DNA of 64,000 nucleotides from Pseudomonadota bacterium (GTDB lineage Bacteria; Pseudomonadota; Gammaproteobacteria; Burkholderiales; Burkholderiaceae_C), in the NCBI GenBank assembly GCA_029779845.1, contig JAKOZT010000061.1:1-64000 (forward strand), written 5' to 3'. The position numbers and the translations under genes are program-made. The notes under the pieces were generated by a model. The model was not told the DNA's origin, did not search any database, and was given only the letters and a program-made list of their open reading frames with translations. Shown here one piece after another: positions 7,709-16,222 of the stretch (the stretch's first letter is position 1; the number at the start of each line of letters is the position of its first letter).

Positions 7709-9346
7709 TCAGCTTGCGGCGCGCGCGAAGCTCTCCGCCCGCGCCATCGGCCAGTAGGTGCGGAACACCTGCTGCGGCATCGCTTCGGCGTCTTTGCCGA
7801 GCAGCGCGCCGGGCGCGACGAAGGGCAGCAGGTTGGCCAGCAGCTTGACGCCCTGCTCGGCGTGGCGGCGCACGATGTGGGCGGCGGTGATCTCGCGCGG
7901 GTGCGCCAGGCCGGCGGCCTGCACCAGTTCCTGCAGCGCGTGCAGCGTCTGCTGGTGGTAGTTGAACACGCGCTGCGCCTTGCTCGGCACGTCGAGCGCG
8001 CGCTGGCGCAGCGCGTCCTGCGTGCTCACGCCGGTGGGGCAGGCGCCGGTGTGGCAGCTCTGCGCCTGGATGCAGCCGAGCGCGAACATGAAGCCGCGCG
8101 CCGAGTTGCACCAGTCGGCGCCGAGCGCCATCGCGCGCGCGATGTCGAAGGCGCTGATCACCTTGCCGGCGCAGCCGATGCGCACGCGCTCGCGCAGGTT
8201 CAGGCCCACCAGCGTGTTGTGCACCAGCAGCAGCCCTTCCTGCAGCGGCGCGCCGACGTGGTCGGTGAACTCCAGCGGCGCCGCGCCGGTGCCGCCCTCG
8301 GCGCCGTCGACGACGATGAAGTCGGGCACGAGGCCTGTTTCGAGCATCGCCTTGGCGATCGCGAACCACTCCCACGGGTGGCCGATGCACAGCTTGAAGC
8401 CGACCGGCTTGCCGCCCGACAGATCGCGCAGCCGCTCGATGAAGTGCAGCATCTCGACGGGCGTCGTGAACGCGCTGTGCGCCGAGGGCGACACGCAATC
8501 GACGCCCACCGGCACGCCGCGCGCCTCGGCGATTTCCGCGGTCACCTTCGGCCCCGGCAGCACGCCGCCGTGGCCCGGCTTGGCGCCCTGGCTGAGCTTG
8601 AGCTCGACCATCTTCACCTGCGGCAGCCGCGCGTTCTCGGCGAAGCGCGCTTCGTCGAAGCGGCCCTCGGCGTCGCGGCAGCCGAAGTAGCCCGAGCCGA
8701 TCTCCCAGATCAGGTCGCCGCCGTTGGCGCGGTGGTGCCGGCTGATCGAGCCCTCGCCGGTGTCGTGCGCGAAGCCGCCGCGCCGCGCGCCCTCGTTGAG
8801 CGCGAGGATGGCGTTGGCCGACAGCGCGCCGAAGCTCATCGCCGAGATGTTGAAGATGCTCGCGCTGTAGGGCTGGGCGCGGCCGGCGCCGATGGTCACG
8901 CGGAAGTCGTGCGTGGCGAGCTTGCTCGGCTGCAGCGAATGGTTGATCCACTCGTAGCCGATCGCGTGCACGTCCATCTGCGTGCCGAAGGGGCGCTTGT
9001 CGGGCTCGCCCTTGGCGCGCTGGTAGACCAGCGAGCGCTGCTGGCGCGAGAACGGCGCGGCCTCGTTGTCGCCCTCGATGAAGTACTGGCGCATCTCGGG
9101 GCGGATGTATTCGAGCAGGAAGCGCAGATGCCCGATCACCGGGTAGTTGCGCAGCACCGCGTGGCGCGCCTGGCGCGTGTCGCGCACGCCCAGCAGCGTC
9201 AGCGCGAGGAAGCCCAGCGCGAGCCAGCCGCCGCGGTCGAAGGCGACCCAGGTGAAGGCGGCCAGCATCATCGCCACCGCGCAGGCGAGCCACGCGGCGT
9301 AGCGCACCGGGAAATGCTGGTCGAGCCGTTGCAGCCAGGCGAACAT
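7709..9346 (-). CDS. FMN-binding glutamate synthase family protein
   Basis: A 545-residue protein resembling the FMN/synthase domain of glutamate synthase but without the amidotransferase domain. Two N-terminal hydrophobic stretches (about residues 15-55) suggest membrane anchoring. The synthase barrel starts near residue 120; IFNISAMSFGALS, DTGEGSISRHH and GGTGAAPLEF are typical. CIQAQSCHTGAC fits the C-x5-C-x4-C ligand pattern for a 3Fe-4S cluster. The function of these stand-alone proteins is not well defined; NADPH glutamate synthase activity should not be assumed. It lies 20 bp downstream of the hydrolase gene and is probably co-transcribed. Confidence 0.88.
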   Translation of the reverse strand: MFAWLQRLDQHFPVRYAAWLACAVAMMLAAFTWVAFDRGGWLALGFLALTLLGVRDTRQARHAVLRNYPVIGHLRFLLEYIRPEMRQYFIEGDNEAAPFSRQQRSLVYQRAKGEPDKRPFGTQMDVHAIGYEWINHSLQPSKLATHDFRVTIGAGRAQPYSASIFNISAMSFGALSANAILALNEGARRGGFAHDTGEGSISRHHRANGGDLIWEIGSGYFGCRDAEGRFDEARFAENARLPQVKMVELKLSQGAKPGHGGVLPGPKVTAEIAEARGVPVGVDCVSPSAHSAFTTPVEMLHFIERLRDLSGGKPVGFKLCIGHPWEWFAIAKAMLETGLVPDFIVVDGAEGGTGAAPLEFTDHVGAPLQEGLLLVHNTLVGLNLRERVRIGCAGKVISAFDIARAMALGADWCNSARGFMFALGCIQAQSCHTGACPTGVSTQDALRQRALDVPSKAQRVFNYHQQTLHALQELVQAAGLAHPREITAAHIVRRHAEQGVKLLANLLPFVAPGALLGKDAEAMPQQVFRTYWPMARAESFARAAS

Positions 9347-9366
9347 GCGCGAGCCTTTCTCTGTCT

Positions 9367-10263
9367 TCAGGCGAAGAAGTCGAGCAGGGCGCGCGCGGTG
9401 TCTTCCGGCTGCTCCTCGGCGAGGAAGTGGCCGGCGTCCAGCGAACGTCCCGTCACCGTGGCGCTGCACTGCGCGCGCCACAGCGCGAGCGGATCGAACA
9501 TCGAGTGCACCACGCCGCGCGCGCCCCACAGCACCAGCGTGTCGCAGGCGATCCTGTGCCCGGCGGCGCGCGATGCGCGGTCGTGCTCGAGGTCGATGCC
9601 GGCGGCGGCGCGGTAGTCCTCGCACACGGCGTGGATCGCCTCGGCGCGGCAGAAGCAGCGCTCGTACTCGGCCAGCGCGGCCGGCTCGATGTGATCCACG
9701 CCGCCGGCGCCCCAGCCGCCGAGCTTCCAGTGCAGGTAGAAGCGCGGGTTGCCGCCGATCATCGTCTCGGGCAGCGGGCTCGGCTGGATCAGGTGGAACC
9801 AGTGGTAGTAGGCGCTGGCGAAGCGCTTGTCGGTGGCGTTGTACATGTCCAGCGTCGGCGCGATGTCGAGCAGCGCGAGCCTGCTCACCGCATCGGCATG
9901 GTCGAGCGCAAGCCGGTGCGCCACGCGCGCGCCGCGGTCGTGGCCGCACACCGCATAGCGTTCGTGGCCGAGCGCGCGCATCAGCGCGGCGATGTCGGCG
10001 GCCATCGCGCGCTTGCTGTAGTTGGCGTGCGCCGGCTCGCCGCGCGGCTTGTCGGAGTCGCCGTAGCCGCGCAGGTCCGGCAGCACCAGGCGGAAGTGCG
10101 GCGCGAGGCGCCGCGCCACGCGATGCCACATCGCATGCGTCTGCGGAAAGCCGTGCAGCAGCACCAGCGGCGGCGCGTCGGCGCGGCCGCCGGTGCGCGC
10201 GAACAGCGTTGTGCCGCCGAGTTCGTGCCAGCCGGATTCGAAGCCCTCGAACCACTGCGCCAT
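9367..10263 (-). CDS. Alpha/beta hydrolase, fluoroacetate/haloacetate dehalogenase-like
   Basis: A 298-residue alpha/beta hydrolase. The oxyanion region is LLHGFPQTHAMW, the nucleophile elbow is GHDRGAR (Asp109, with Arg110 and Arg113), and the catalytic His lies in DAGHFLAEEQPE. Asp as nucleophile with paired Arg residues, together with the YYHWF cap motif, matches fluoroacetate dehalogenases, where the Arg pair binds carboxylate and His-Trp binds halide. An epoxide hydrolase relative is the main alternative. The gene lies between a glutamate-synthase-like gene and an ABC exporter, so context does not confirm a haloacid substrate. Confidence 0.82.
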   Translation of the reverse strand: MAQWFEGFESGWHELGGTTLFARTGGRADAPPLVLLHGFPQTHAMWHRVARRLAPHFRLVLPDLRGYGDSDKPRGEPAHANYSKRAMAADIAALMRALGHERYAVCGHDRGARVAHRLALDHADAVSRLALLDIAPTLDMYNATDKRFASAYYHWFHLIQPSPLPETMIGGNPRFYLHWKLGGWGAGGVDHIEPAALAEYERCFCRAEAIHAVCEDYRAAAGIDLEHDRASRAAGHRIACDTLVLWGARGVVHSMFDPLALWRAQCSATVTGRSLDAGHFLAEEQPEDTARALLDFFA

Positions 10264-10275
10264 GCCGTTCTCCGC

Positions 10276-11409
10276 TCAGTCGAGTGTCTGACGATAGCGC
10301 TTCAATGCGACCACGCCCGCCACCCCCAGGAAAGCGAGCATCGGCCACAGTTCGGGCAGCAGCTGCGCCGCATCGTTGCCCTTGAGCAGGATGCCGCGCA
10401 CGATGCGCAGGAAGTGCGTCAGCGGCAGGATCTCGCCGAGGTGCTGCGCCCATTCGGGCATGCCGCGGAACGGGAACATGAAGCCCGACAGCAGCATCGA
10501 GGGCAGGAAGAAGAAGAACGTCATCTGCACCGCCTGCAGCTGGTTGCGCGCCAGCGTCGAGAAGGTGAAGCCGACGGCGAGGTTGGCGACGATGAACACG
10601 CCGATCATCGCCATCAGCAGCGCGAAGCTGCCGGCCATCGGCACCTCGAACAGCAGCCAGGCCGCCAGCAGGATCACGCCGAGCTGCAGGTAGCCGATCA
10701 GCACGTAGGGCAGGATCTTGCCGGCCATCACCTCGCCGGGGCGCACCGGCGTGGCCAGCAGGTTCTCCATCGTGCCGCGCTCGCGTTCGCGGGTCATCGC
10801 GAGCGACGTGAGCATCACCATCGTCATCGTCAGGATGGTGCCGATCAGCCCCGGCACGATGTTGTAGCGCGACAGGCCCTCGGGGTTGTAGCGCCGCTGC
10901 ACGCGCAGTTCGTAGGGCGAGGCGCCACCGTTCAGGCCGTGCAGCGGGCCGACCAGGTCGTGGCGCAGCGCCTGCGTCGCCACCGCCTCCAGCGCCGCCA
11001 CCGCGTTGCCGGAAGCGGAAGGGTCGGTGGCGTCCACCGACACCAGCAGCGCGGGCGTCTCGCCGCGAATCAGATCGCGCTCGAAGTGCGGCGGGATCAC
11101 CACCATGAACTGCGCTTCGCCGCGCTCGACCAGCGCCTGCGCCTCGGCCTCGCTCTGGCCGCGCTGCGTGATGCGGAAGTAGCCGGTGTTCTGCAAGGCC
11201 GCGACGAGGCTGCGCGTGAGCGGGCCGCTGTCGCCGGCCACCACCGCGGTGGGCAAGCCCTTGGGGTCGGTGTTGATCGCGTAGCCGAACAGCACCAGCT
11301 GCATCACCGGCACGCCCACCGCCATCGCGAAGGTGAGCCGGTCGCGCAGCATCTGCTGGAACTCCTTGACGAACACCGCCGCCATGCGGCGCCACGAGAA
11401 ACGCCTCAT
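10276..11409 (-). CDS. ABC-2 type exporter permease (YbhS/YhhJ-like)
   Basis: A 377-residue permease of the ABC-2 exporter family. It has one N-terminal membrane helix (MAVGVPVMQLVLFGYAI), a large periplasmic domain (about residues 50-170) and five further helices from about residue 180. TRERERGTMENLLATP is the cytoplasmic coupling motif conserved in YhhJ/YbhR/YbhS. The start at 11409 overlaps the ATPase stop by four bases (ATGA), so the two are translationally coupled. With the downstream-numbered ATPase and HlyD lipoprotein it should form an efflux pump; substrate unknown. Confidence 0.92.
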   Translation of the reverse strand: MRRFSWRRMAAVFVKEFQQMLRDRLTFAMAVGVPVMQLVLFGYAINTDPKGLPTAVVAGDSGPLTRSLVAALQNTGYFRITQRGQSEAEAQALVERGEAQFMVVIPPHFERDLIRGETPALLVSVDATDPSASGNAVAALEAVATQALRHDLVGPLHGLNGGASPYELRVQRRYNPEGLSRYNIVPGLIGTILTMTMVMLTSLAMTRERERGTMENLLATPVRPGEVMAGKILPYVLIGYLQLGVILLAAWLLFEVPMAGSFALLMAMIGVFIVANLAVGFTFSTLARNQLQAVQMTFFFFLPSMLLSGFMFPFRGMPEWAQHLGEILPLTHFLRIVRGILLKGNDAAQLLPELWPMLAFLGVAGVVALKRYRQTLD

Positions 11410-12164
11410 GCCTGCGCTCCCGGCGGCGCGGCGGCGAAGTTGTCCTGCGCGCGGCCGATCAGGCGCACGAAGGCGTCCTCGAGGTCCGTGGCGCCGGCCT
11501 CGGCGACGATCGCCTCGGCGTTGCCGCGCGCGAGCACGTGCCCGTAGGCGATGTAGACCAGCTCGTGGCAGCGTGCCGCCTCGTCCATGTAGTGCGTGGA
11601 CACCAGCACCGTCATGCCCTCGTTCGCGAGGCGGTGGATCTCGTCCCAGAACTCGCGCCGCGCCTTCGGGTCGACGCCGGCGGTGGGCTCGTCGAGCAGC
11701 AGCAGGCGCGGCGCGTGGATCAGGCAGGCCGCCAGCGCCAGGCGCTGCTTCCAGCCGCCCGACAGCGTGCCGGCCAGCTGATGCTGGCGCGCCGTGAGGC
11801 CGAGCCTCTCGAGCGCGCCGTCCACCGCCTCGCGCCGGCGCGGCAGCTCGAACAGGCGCGCGATGAAATCGAGGTTCTCGCGGATCGACAGGTCTTCGTA
11901 GAGCCCGAAGCGCTGCGTCATGTAGCCTACCTGGCGGCGGATCGCGCGCGCCTCGCGCACGATGTCCAGCCCCAGGCAGGTGCCGCTGCCGGCGTCGGGC
12001 GTCAGCAGCCCGCACAGCATGCGGATCGTCGTCGTCTTGCCGCTGCCGTTCGGCCCGAGGAAGCCGCAGATGCGGCCCGCTTCGACCTGCAGGTCGATCG
12101 CGTCGACCACCGCGCGGCCGCCGTAGCGCTTGGTCAGGCCCTGCACGGCGATGGCGAGCACCAT
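11406..12164 (-). CDS. ABC exporter ATP-binding protein (YbhF-like)
   Basis: A 252-residue ATPase that energises the adjacent ABC-2 permease. Walker A is GPNGSGKTT, the Q-loop is VGYMTQRFGLYEDLS, the signature is LSGGWKQRL, Walker B is LLLLDEPTAGVDP and the switch His follows in VSTHYMDEA. It has one nucleotide-binding domain, whereas E. coli YbhF has two in tandem, so the functional ATPase is presumably a homodimer. It starts 5 bp after the membrane-fusion gene ends. Confidence 0.94.
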   Translation of the reverse strand: MVLAIAVQGLTKRYGGRAVVDAIDLQVEAGRICGFLGPNGSGKTTTIRMLCGLLTPDAGSGTCLGLDIVREARAIRRQVGYMTQRFGLYEDLSIRENLDFIARLFELPRRREAVDGALERLGLTARQHQLAGTLSGGWKQRLALAACLIHAPRLLLLDEPTAGVDPKARREFWDEIHRLANEGMTVLVSTHYMDEAARCHELVYIAYGHVLARGNAEAIVAEAGATDLEDAFVRLIGRAQDNFAAAPPGAQA

Positions 12165-12169
12165 GAGGT

Positions 12170-13150
12170 TCAGTTCGCGCCGTCGCGGCGCACTTCCAGC
12201 GGCTGGCCCGGATGCAGGCGCGGCGCGTCGGCCGGCTCGGGCCGCGCCTCGACCATGAACACCAGCTTGGCGCGTTGCGCGTTCGAGTAGATCACCGGCG
12301 GCGTGTACTCGGGTTGCGCGGCGATGCGTGCGATGCGCGCGGCGATGGGCGCGCCGCAGCCGTCGCAGCTGATCGCCACGCGCTGCCCCGGCGCGAGCGA
12401 CGCGACTTCGGCCTCGCCGACGTAGAAGCGCGCCTTGCGGTTGGCCGGCGGCAGCAGCGCGAGCACCGGCTGGCCGGCGACGACGTACTCGCTGGTGCGG
12501 TAATAGGTGTCGGCCACCAGCGCATCGGCCGGCGCGCTCTGGCGCTTCTGCTGCGCGCGCCAGTCGCTCGCGCGCACGGCCTGGCTCGCCGCCTCGGCCT
12601 GCGCGCGCGCGGCCGCGCGCTCGTCGCGCCGCGCCGGCAGCGTGGCCACCTGGCGCGCCGCCTGCAGTTCGGCCACGCGCGCGGAGGTTTGTTCGACGGC
12701 CGCGCGCGCATCGTCGAGCTGCGCCTTCGAGATGAAGCCCTGCTCGACGAGCTGCTGGCGCCGCGCCAGCTCGCTGCGCGCCAGCGCCGCCTGGGCGCGC
12801 GCCTGCGCGAGCTGCGCCTCGGTGACGGCGATCTCCTCGCGGCGCCGGCCCGTCTCGGTGTTGGCGGCCTGCGCGCGGGCTCTCTCGGCCTGCGCCCGCG
12901 CCTCGTCGCGCGCGGCGCGCTCGGCTTCGTCGTCGAGCGTGAACAGCAGCGCGCCGCGCGCCACCGTCTGGCCGGCCTGCACGGCCAGGGTGTCGAGCCG
13001 GCCGCCGATCGGCGCGGCGATGTAGACGTAGTCGCCCTCGGCGTAGCCGGCCCAGCCGGGAGAAGCACGCTCGCTGCAGCCTGCCAGCGCGAGTGCGGCG
13101 GCCATCGGAACGGTCAGCCGGGTGAGTGCGGGGCGAAGAGGCGAAGGCAT
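12170..13150 (-). CDS. HlyD-family periplasmic adaptor lipoprotein (YbhG-like)
   Basis: A 326-residue membrane-fusion protein. The N-terminus is a lipoprotein signal with lipobox LALAGC, so it should be lipid-anchored in the periplasm. The biotinyl-lipoyl half-motif is YIAAPIGGRLDTLAVQAGQTV, followed by a long Ala/Arg/Glu-rich coiled coil (about residues 85-215) and the C-terminal barrel. It is the first gene of the exporter operon, with the ATPase and permease following. The start at 13150 is selected because it opens the signal peptide. An outer-membrane partner is not encoded here. Confidence 0.9.
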   Translation of the reverse strand: MPSPLRPALTRLTVPMAAALALAGCSERASPGWAGYAEGDYVYIAAPIGGRLDTLAVQAGQTVARGALLFTLDDEAERAARDEARAQAERARAQAANTETGRRREEIAVTEAQLAQARAQAALARSELARRQQLVEQGFISKAQLDDARAAVEQTSARVAELQAARQVATLPARRDERAAARAQAEAASQAVRASDWRAQQKRQSAPADALVADTYYRTSEYVVAGQPVLALLPPANRKARFYVGEAEVASLAPGQRVAISCDGCGAPIAARIARIAAQPEYTPPVIYSNAQRAKLVFMVEARPEPADAPRLHPGQPLEVRRDGAN

Positions 13151-13246
13151 GAGGTGACGAGCTGCATTATTGGCGATCCGCCCGTGCGCTGGCCCGAGGG
13201 CGCGCGGCTGGATCCATCGGATGCTCGGTGGAAACCCTGCCCAAAT

Positions 13247-13261
13247 GTGCACTCTGTGCAC
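13247..13261. promoter_or_regulatory. Palindrome GTGCAC-N3-GTGCAC, candidate operator
   Basis: The 15-bp palindrome lies in the 151-bp gap between the divergent exporter and TIM-barrel operons, 41 bp before the ATG at 13302. The rightward operon ends with an IclR-type regulator gene, so this is a reasonable autoregulatory binding site. Assignment rests on symmetry and position only. Confidence 0.45.
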
Positions 13262-13301
13262 TGTGTTGGAGGGCTGGTTCTTCGCCTGAAGAATCAGCCG
13301 C

Positions 13302-14141
13302 ATGAAACAACCTCTCTACGACCCCGCGCTGATCGCGCTGGCGCCCCTGACCGTGTGGGGCATCTCCCCGCCGGAACTGGTGACGGTGGCCAGCGAAGCC
13401 GGATACGACGCGATCGGCATCAAGCTCTACAGCGCAAAGGCCCGCGCCATGCCGCACCCGATGGCGGTGGGCTCGCCCATGATGAAGGAGACCCTGGCGC
13501 GCCTGTCCGGCACCGGCCTGCGCGTGCTGGACATCGAAACCTTCTACCTCGAAGCCGGCATGACGTTCGACGCTTTCGGGGCGCTTCTCGATGCCGCTGC
13601 GGAACTCGGCGCCGAGAATCTGCTGGTGGGTGTCGCCACCCGGGACTTGAGCGAAGCCGGAGCGCAGTTCGGGCGGCTGTGCGAGTTGGCCCGACCTTAT
13701 GGGCTGACGCCATGCCTGGAATTCTTTCCGGCCTGGCACGGCGTTCAGGACCTGGCCCGCGCGCGCGCGATACTGGCCTGTGCGAACCACCCCGCCGGCC
13801 GGCTGTTGCTCGACACGCTGCATGCGCACCGCACCGGGTTGTCGCCGGCGCGACTGCGCGAACTGCCGCCCGGTGAACTGCGCTATGTGCAGTTGAGCGA
13901 CGCTTCGGCCAGCGAACCGACCGACCTGACGGCCCTCGAGCAGGAGGCCATGCGGGGCCGGCTGCTGCCGGGCGAAGGCGTGATTGCGCTCGATGAATTC
14001 CTGGGTGCTGTGGAGCCGGGGCTGCCTGTCTCCATCGAGGTCCCCGTGCGCGAGCGTCTCGGCCTCGACGACGCGCGCATCCATGCCAAGGCCTGCATGG
14101 CCGCCGCACGACGTGTCTTTGCCGGGGCGCGCCCGGCGTGA
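13302..14141 (+). CDS. Sugar phosphate isomerase/epimerase-like TIM-barrel protein
   Basis: A 279-residue xylose-isomerase-like (AP_endonuc_2) TIM barrel. Probable metal ligands are the Glu in VLDIETFYLEAG, the Glu in CLEFFPAWHG, the Asp in LLLDTLHAHRTG and the Glu in PVSIEVPVRE, each on the expected strand. Enzymes of this fold isomerise or dehydrate sugars, inosose or dehydroshikimate, and the sequence does not choose between these. It is the first gene of a seven-gene rightward operon with a solute transporter and a short-chain dehydrogenase, so it probably acts on the imported compound. Confidence 0.8.
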   Translation: MKQPLYDPALIALAPLTVWGISPPELVTVASEAGYDAIGIKLYSAKARAMPHPMAVGSPMMKETLARLSGTGLRVLDIETFYLEAGMTFDAFGALLDAAAELGAENLLVGVATRDLSEAGAQFGRLCELARPYGLTPCLEFFPAWHGVQDLARARAILACANHPAGRLLLDTLHAHRTGLSPARLRELPPGELRYVQLSDASASEPTDLTALEQEAMRGRLLPGEGVIALDEFLGAVEPGLPVSIEVPVRERLGLDDARIHAKACMAAARRVFAGARPA

Positions 14142-14187
14142 TCACCCCCCGCCGCTGAATATCCGAATGACCCACAAGGAGACTTGC

Positions 14188-15423
14188 ATGACTGCCGACA
14201 CCTCACCTTCCTCGCGTCGCCGCCTGCTGAAGAGCGGCCTGGCCGCGGCCCTCGCCTCGACCGGACTGGCCAGCCGCGCGCAGAGCGAGCGAACCGTCCG
14301 CCTGGCCGTGCTGACGGACTTTTCCAGCGCCTATTCCGTCAACCAGGGGCAGGGCATCGTGACCGGCATCGAGCTGGCCATCGAAGACTTTCACCGCCTG
14401 TATCCACGCAGCGGCATGAAGGTGGAGTTGCTGCAGGCCGATCACCAGAACAAGGCCGACGTCGGTGCCAACATCGCGCGCAACTGGTTCGACCAGGGCG
14501 TGCATGCCGTCTTCGACCTGGGCAACTCGTCGGTCGGCCTGGCCGTCGTGGAAATCGCGCGGCGTGCCAACCGGGCCGCGATTCTGAGCGCTGCGACCTC
14601 CTCGCGCTTCACTGGCGATGCGTGCTCGCCGGTGACGGTGCATTGGACGCACGACACCTGGGAACTGGGCAACGTGCTGGCACGCGCGATCTATGCGCAA
14701 GGCGGCAAGAGCTGGTTCTTCATCACGGCGGACTATTCGTTCGGACACGACCTGGAGGCCCAGGCCTCGACGATCGTGCGCAAGCTCGGCGGCAAGGTGG
14801 TCGGAGCGGTGCGCCACCCGATGGGCACCACCGACTACTCCGCCTTGCTGCTGCAGGCCCAGAGTTCCGGGGCCGACGTCGTCGCCTTCGCCAACGCCGG
14901 CGGAGACACCGTGGCCTCGGTCAAGCAGGCGCAGGAGTTCGGCATCACGCGCAAGCAGAAGCTCGCCGCGCTGGTGGCGGGCCTCGTCGACGTGCACGGG
15001 ATCGGGCTGGGTTCGGCGCAGGGCCTGCTGCTGTCCGAGCCGTTCTACTGGAATGCCAATGACGGCACCCGAGGCTGGACCAAGCGCTTCCTGGCGCGCT
15101 ACTCGAAGAGCTATCCCTCGCTGCACCACGCCGGAAACTATGCCTCGGCACTGCACTACCTGAAGGCCGTTGCCGAGCTCAAGGGCGAAGCCGGCGACGG
15201 CCGTGCCGTGGTCGACCAGATGAAGCGGATGCCGACACGCGACGGCTTGTTCAGCGACGGCGTGATCCGCGCCGACGGACGCAAGCTGCACGACGTCACG
15301 CTCTACCAGGTCAAGTCCCCTGGGGAGTCTCGCGAGCCATGGGACTACTACAAGACCGTCGCCGTCGTGCCGGCCAGCCAGGCCTTCCGTCCTCTGGAAG
15401 AGGGCGGCTGCAAGATGGTCTGA
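14188..15423 (+). CDS. Periplasmic branched-chain-amino-acid-type substrate-binding protein
   Basis: A 411-residue type I periplasmic binding protein (Peripla_BP_6/LivK class) for the transporter encoded just downstream. The N-terminus SSRRRLLKSGLAAALASTGL is a twin-arginine-like signal peptide with cleavage near SRAQS. The mature part shows VRLAVLTDFSSAYSVNQGQG and LLQADHQNKADVGANIARNW, typical of the family. The ATG at 14188 is chosen over one at 14167 because AAGGAG lies 6 bases upstream. Binding proteins of this class transport amino acids, aromatics or other carboxylates; the ligand is not evident. Confidence 0.88.
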   Translation: MTADTSPSSRRRLLKSGLAAALASTGLASRAQSERTVRLAVLTDFSSAYSVNQGQGIVTGIELAIEDFHRLYPRSGMKVELLQADHQNKADVGANIARNWFDQGVHAVFDLGNSSVGLAVVEIARRANRAAILSAATSSRFTGDACSPVTVHWTHDTWELGNVLARAIYAQGGKSWFFITADYSFGHDLEAQASTIVRKLGGKVVGAVRHPMGTTDYSALLLQAQSSGADVVAFANAGGDTVASVKQAQEFGITRKQKLAALVAGLVDVHGIGLGSAQGLLLSEPFYWNANDGTRGWTKRFLARYSKSYPSLHHAGNYASALHYLKAVAELKGEAGDGRAVVDQMKRMPTRDGLFSDGVIRADGRKLHDVTLYQVKSPGESREPWDYYKTVAVVPASQAFRPLEEGGCKMV

Positions 15424-15450
15424 AGCATCAACGCGCAGGAGAACGTGCCG

Positions 15451-16206
15451 ATGAGATTGTTCAATGGCGAACTGGCCCTGGTCACCGGTGCCGGCCGGGG
15501 GGTGGGCCAGGCCATCGCCCGCGGTCTGGCGCGCATGGGTGCCGCGGTGGTGCTGACGGACCTTCGCGATGCGGAGGTCGCGCAGACGGCCGACGCGCTG
15601 GTGCGCGAAGGGCATCGCGCCTGGAGCCATGCACTCGACGTGACGGACGCCGCGCAGGTCGCGGACGTCGCGGCGCGCGTGATGCGCGAAGCCGGCGATG
15701 TGTCGATTCTTGTCAACAACGCCGGCGTGTGCCTGCGTGCGCCGTTCGACGACAACGCGGCGTTTCACGACATCTGGCGCACGACGATGGATGTCAATGT
15801 GCAAGGCATCATCAACGTCTCGCTGGCGTTTCATGCTTCGCTCAGGAAGACGCGCGGGCGTGTGGTCAACATGGCGTCCATCGCAAGCTTCGTCGCCACC
15901 ACCAACAACCCCTCCTACCCCGTCTCCAAGGCGGCGGTTTCCATGCTGACGAAGTCGATGGCGCAGCAGTGGGCGAACGACGGCATCCGGGTCAATGCGA
16001 TCGCGCCGAGTCTGGTCGAGACCCCGATGGCCGATGGCATCCGGCAGGTGCCGGGCCGCATGGAAGAGCTGCTGCGGCGCGTGCCCCTGGGCCGCGTCGC
16101 GGCAGCCGAAGAGATGGCCGGACCGGTGGCCTTCCTGGCGTCCGAGCTGTCCAGCTACGTGACCGGCATCACGATGCCCGTCGACGGCGGCTTCCTGGCC
16201 ATTTGA
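15451..16206 (+). CDS. Short-chain dehydrogenase/reductase
   Basis: A 251-residue classical SDR oxidoreductase. The cofactor motif is TGAGRGVG, with a following Asp in LTDLRD that favours NAD(H). NNAG, the Ser in MASIASF and the catalytic YPVSK complete the active site. The frame also has a GTG six bases upstream, but AGGAG at 15437-15441 is best spaced for the ATG at 15451. It lies between the binding-protein and permease genes and presumably oxidises or reduces the imported substrate together with the TIM-barrel enzyme. Confidence 0.9.
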   Translation: MRLFNGELALVTGAGRGVGQAIARGLARMGAAVVLTDLRDAEVAQTADALVREGHRAWSHALDVTDAAQVADVAARVMREAGDVSILVNNAGVCLRAPFDDNAAFHDIWRTTMDVNVQGIINVSLAFHASLRKTRGRVVNMASIASFVATTNNPSYPVSKAAVSMLTKSMAQQWANDGIRVNAIAPSLVETPMADGIRQVPGRMEELLRRVPLGRVAAAEEMAGPVAFLASELSSYVTGITMPVDGGFLAI

Positions 16207-16222
16207 GCGGAATCGGAGATTC

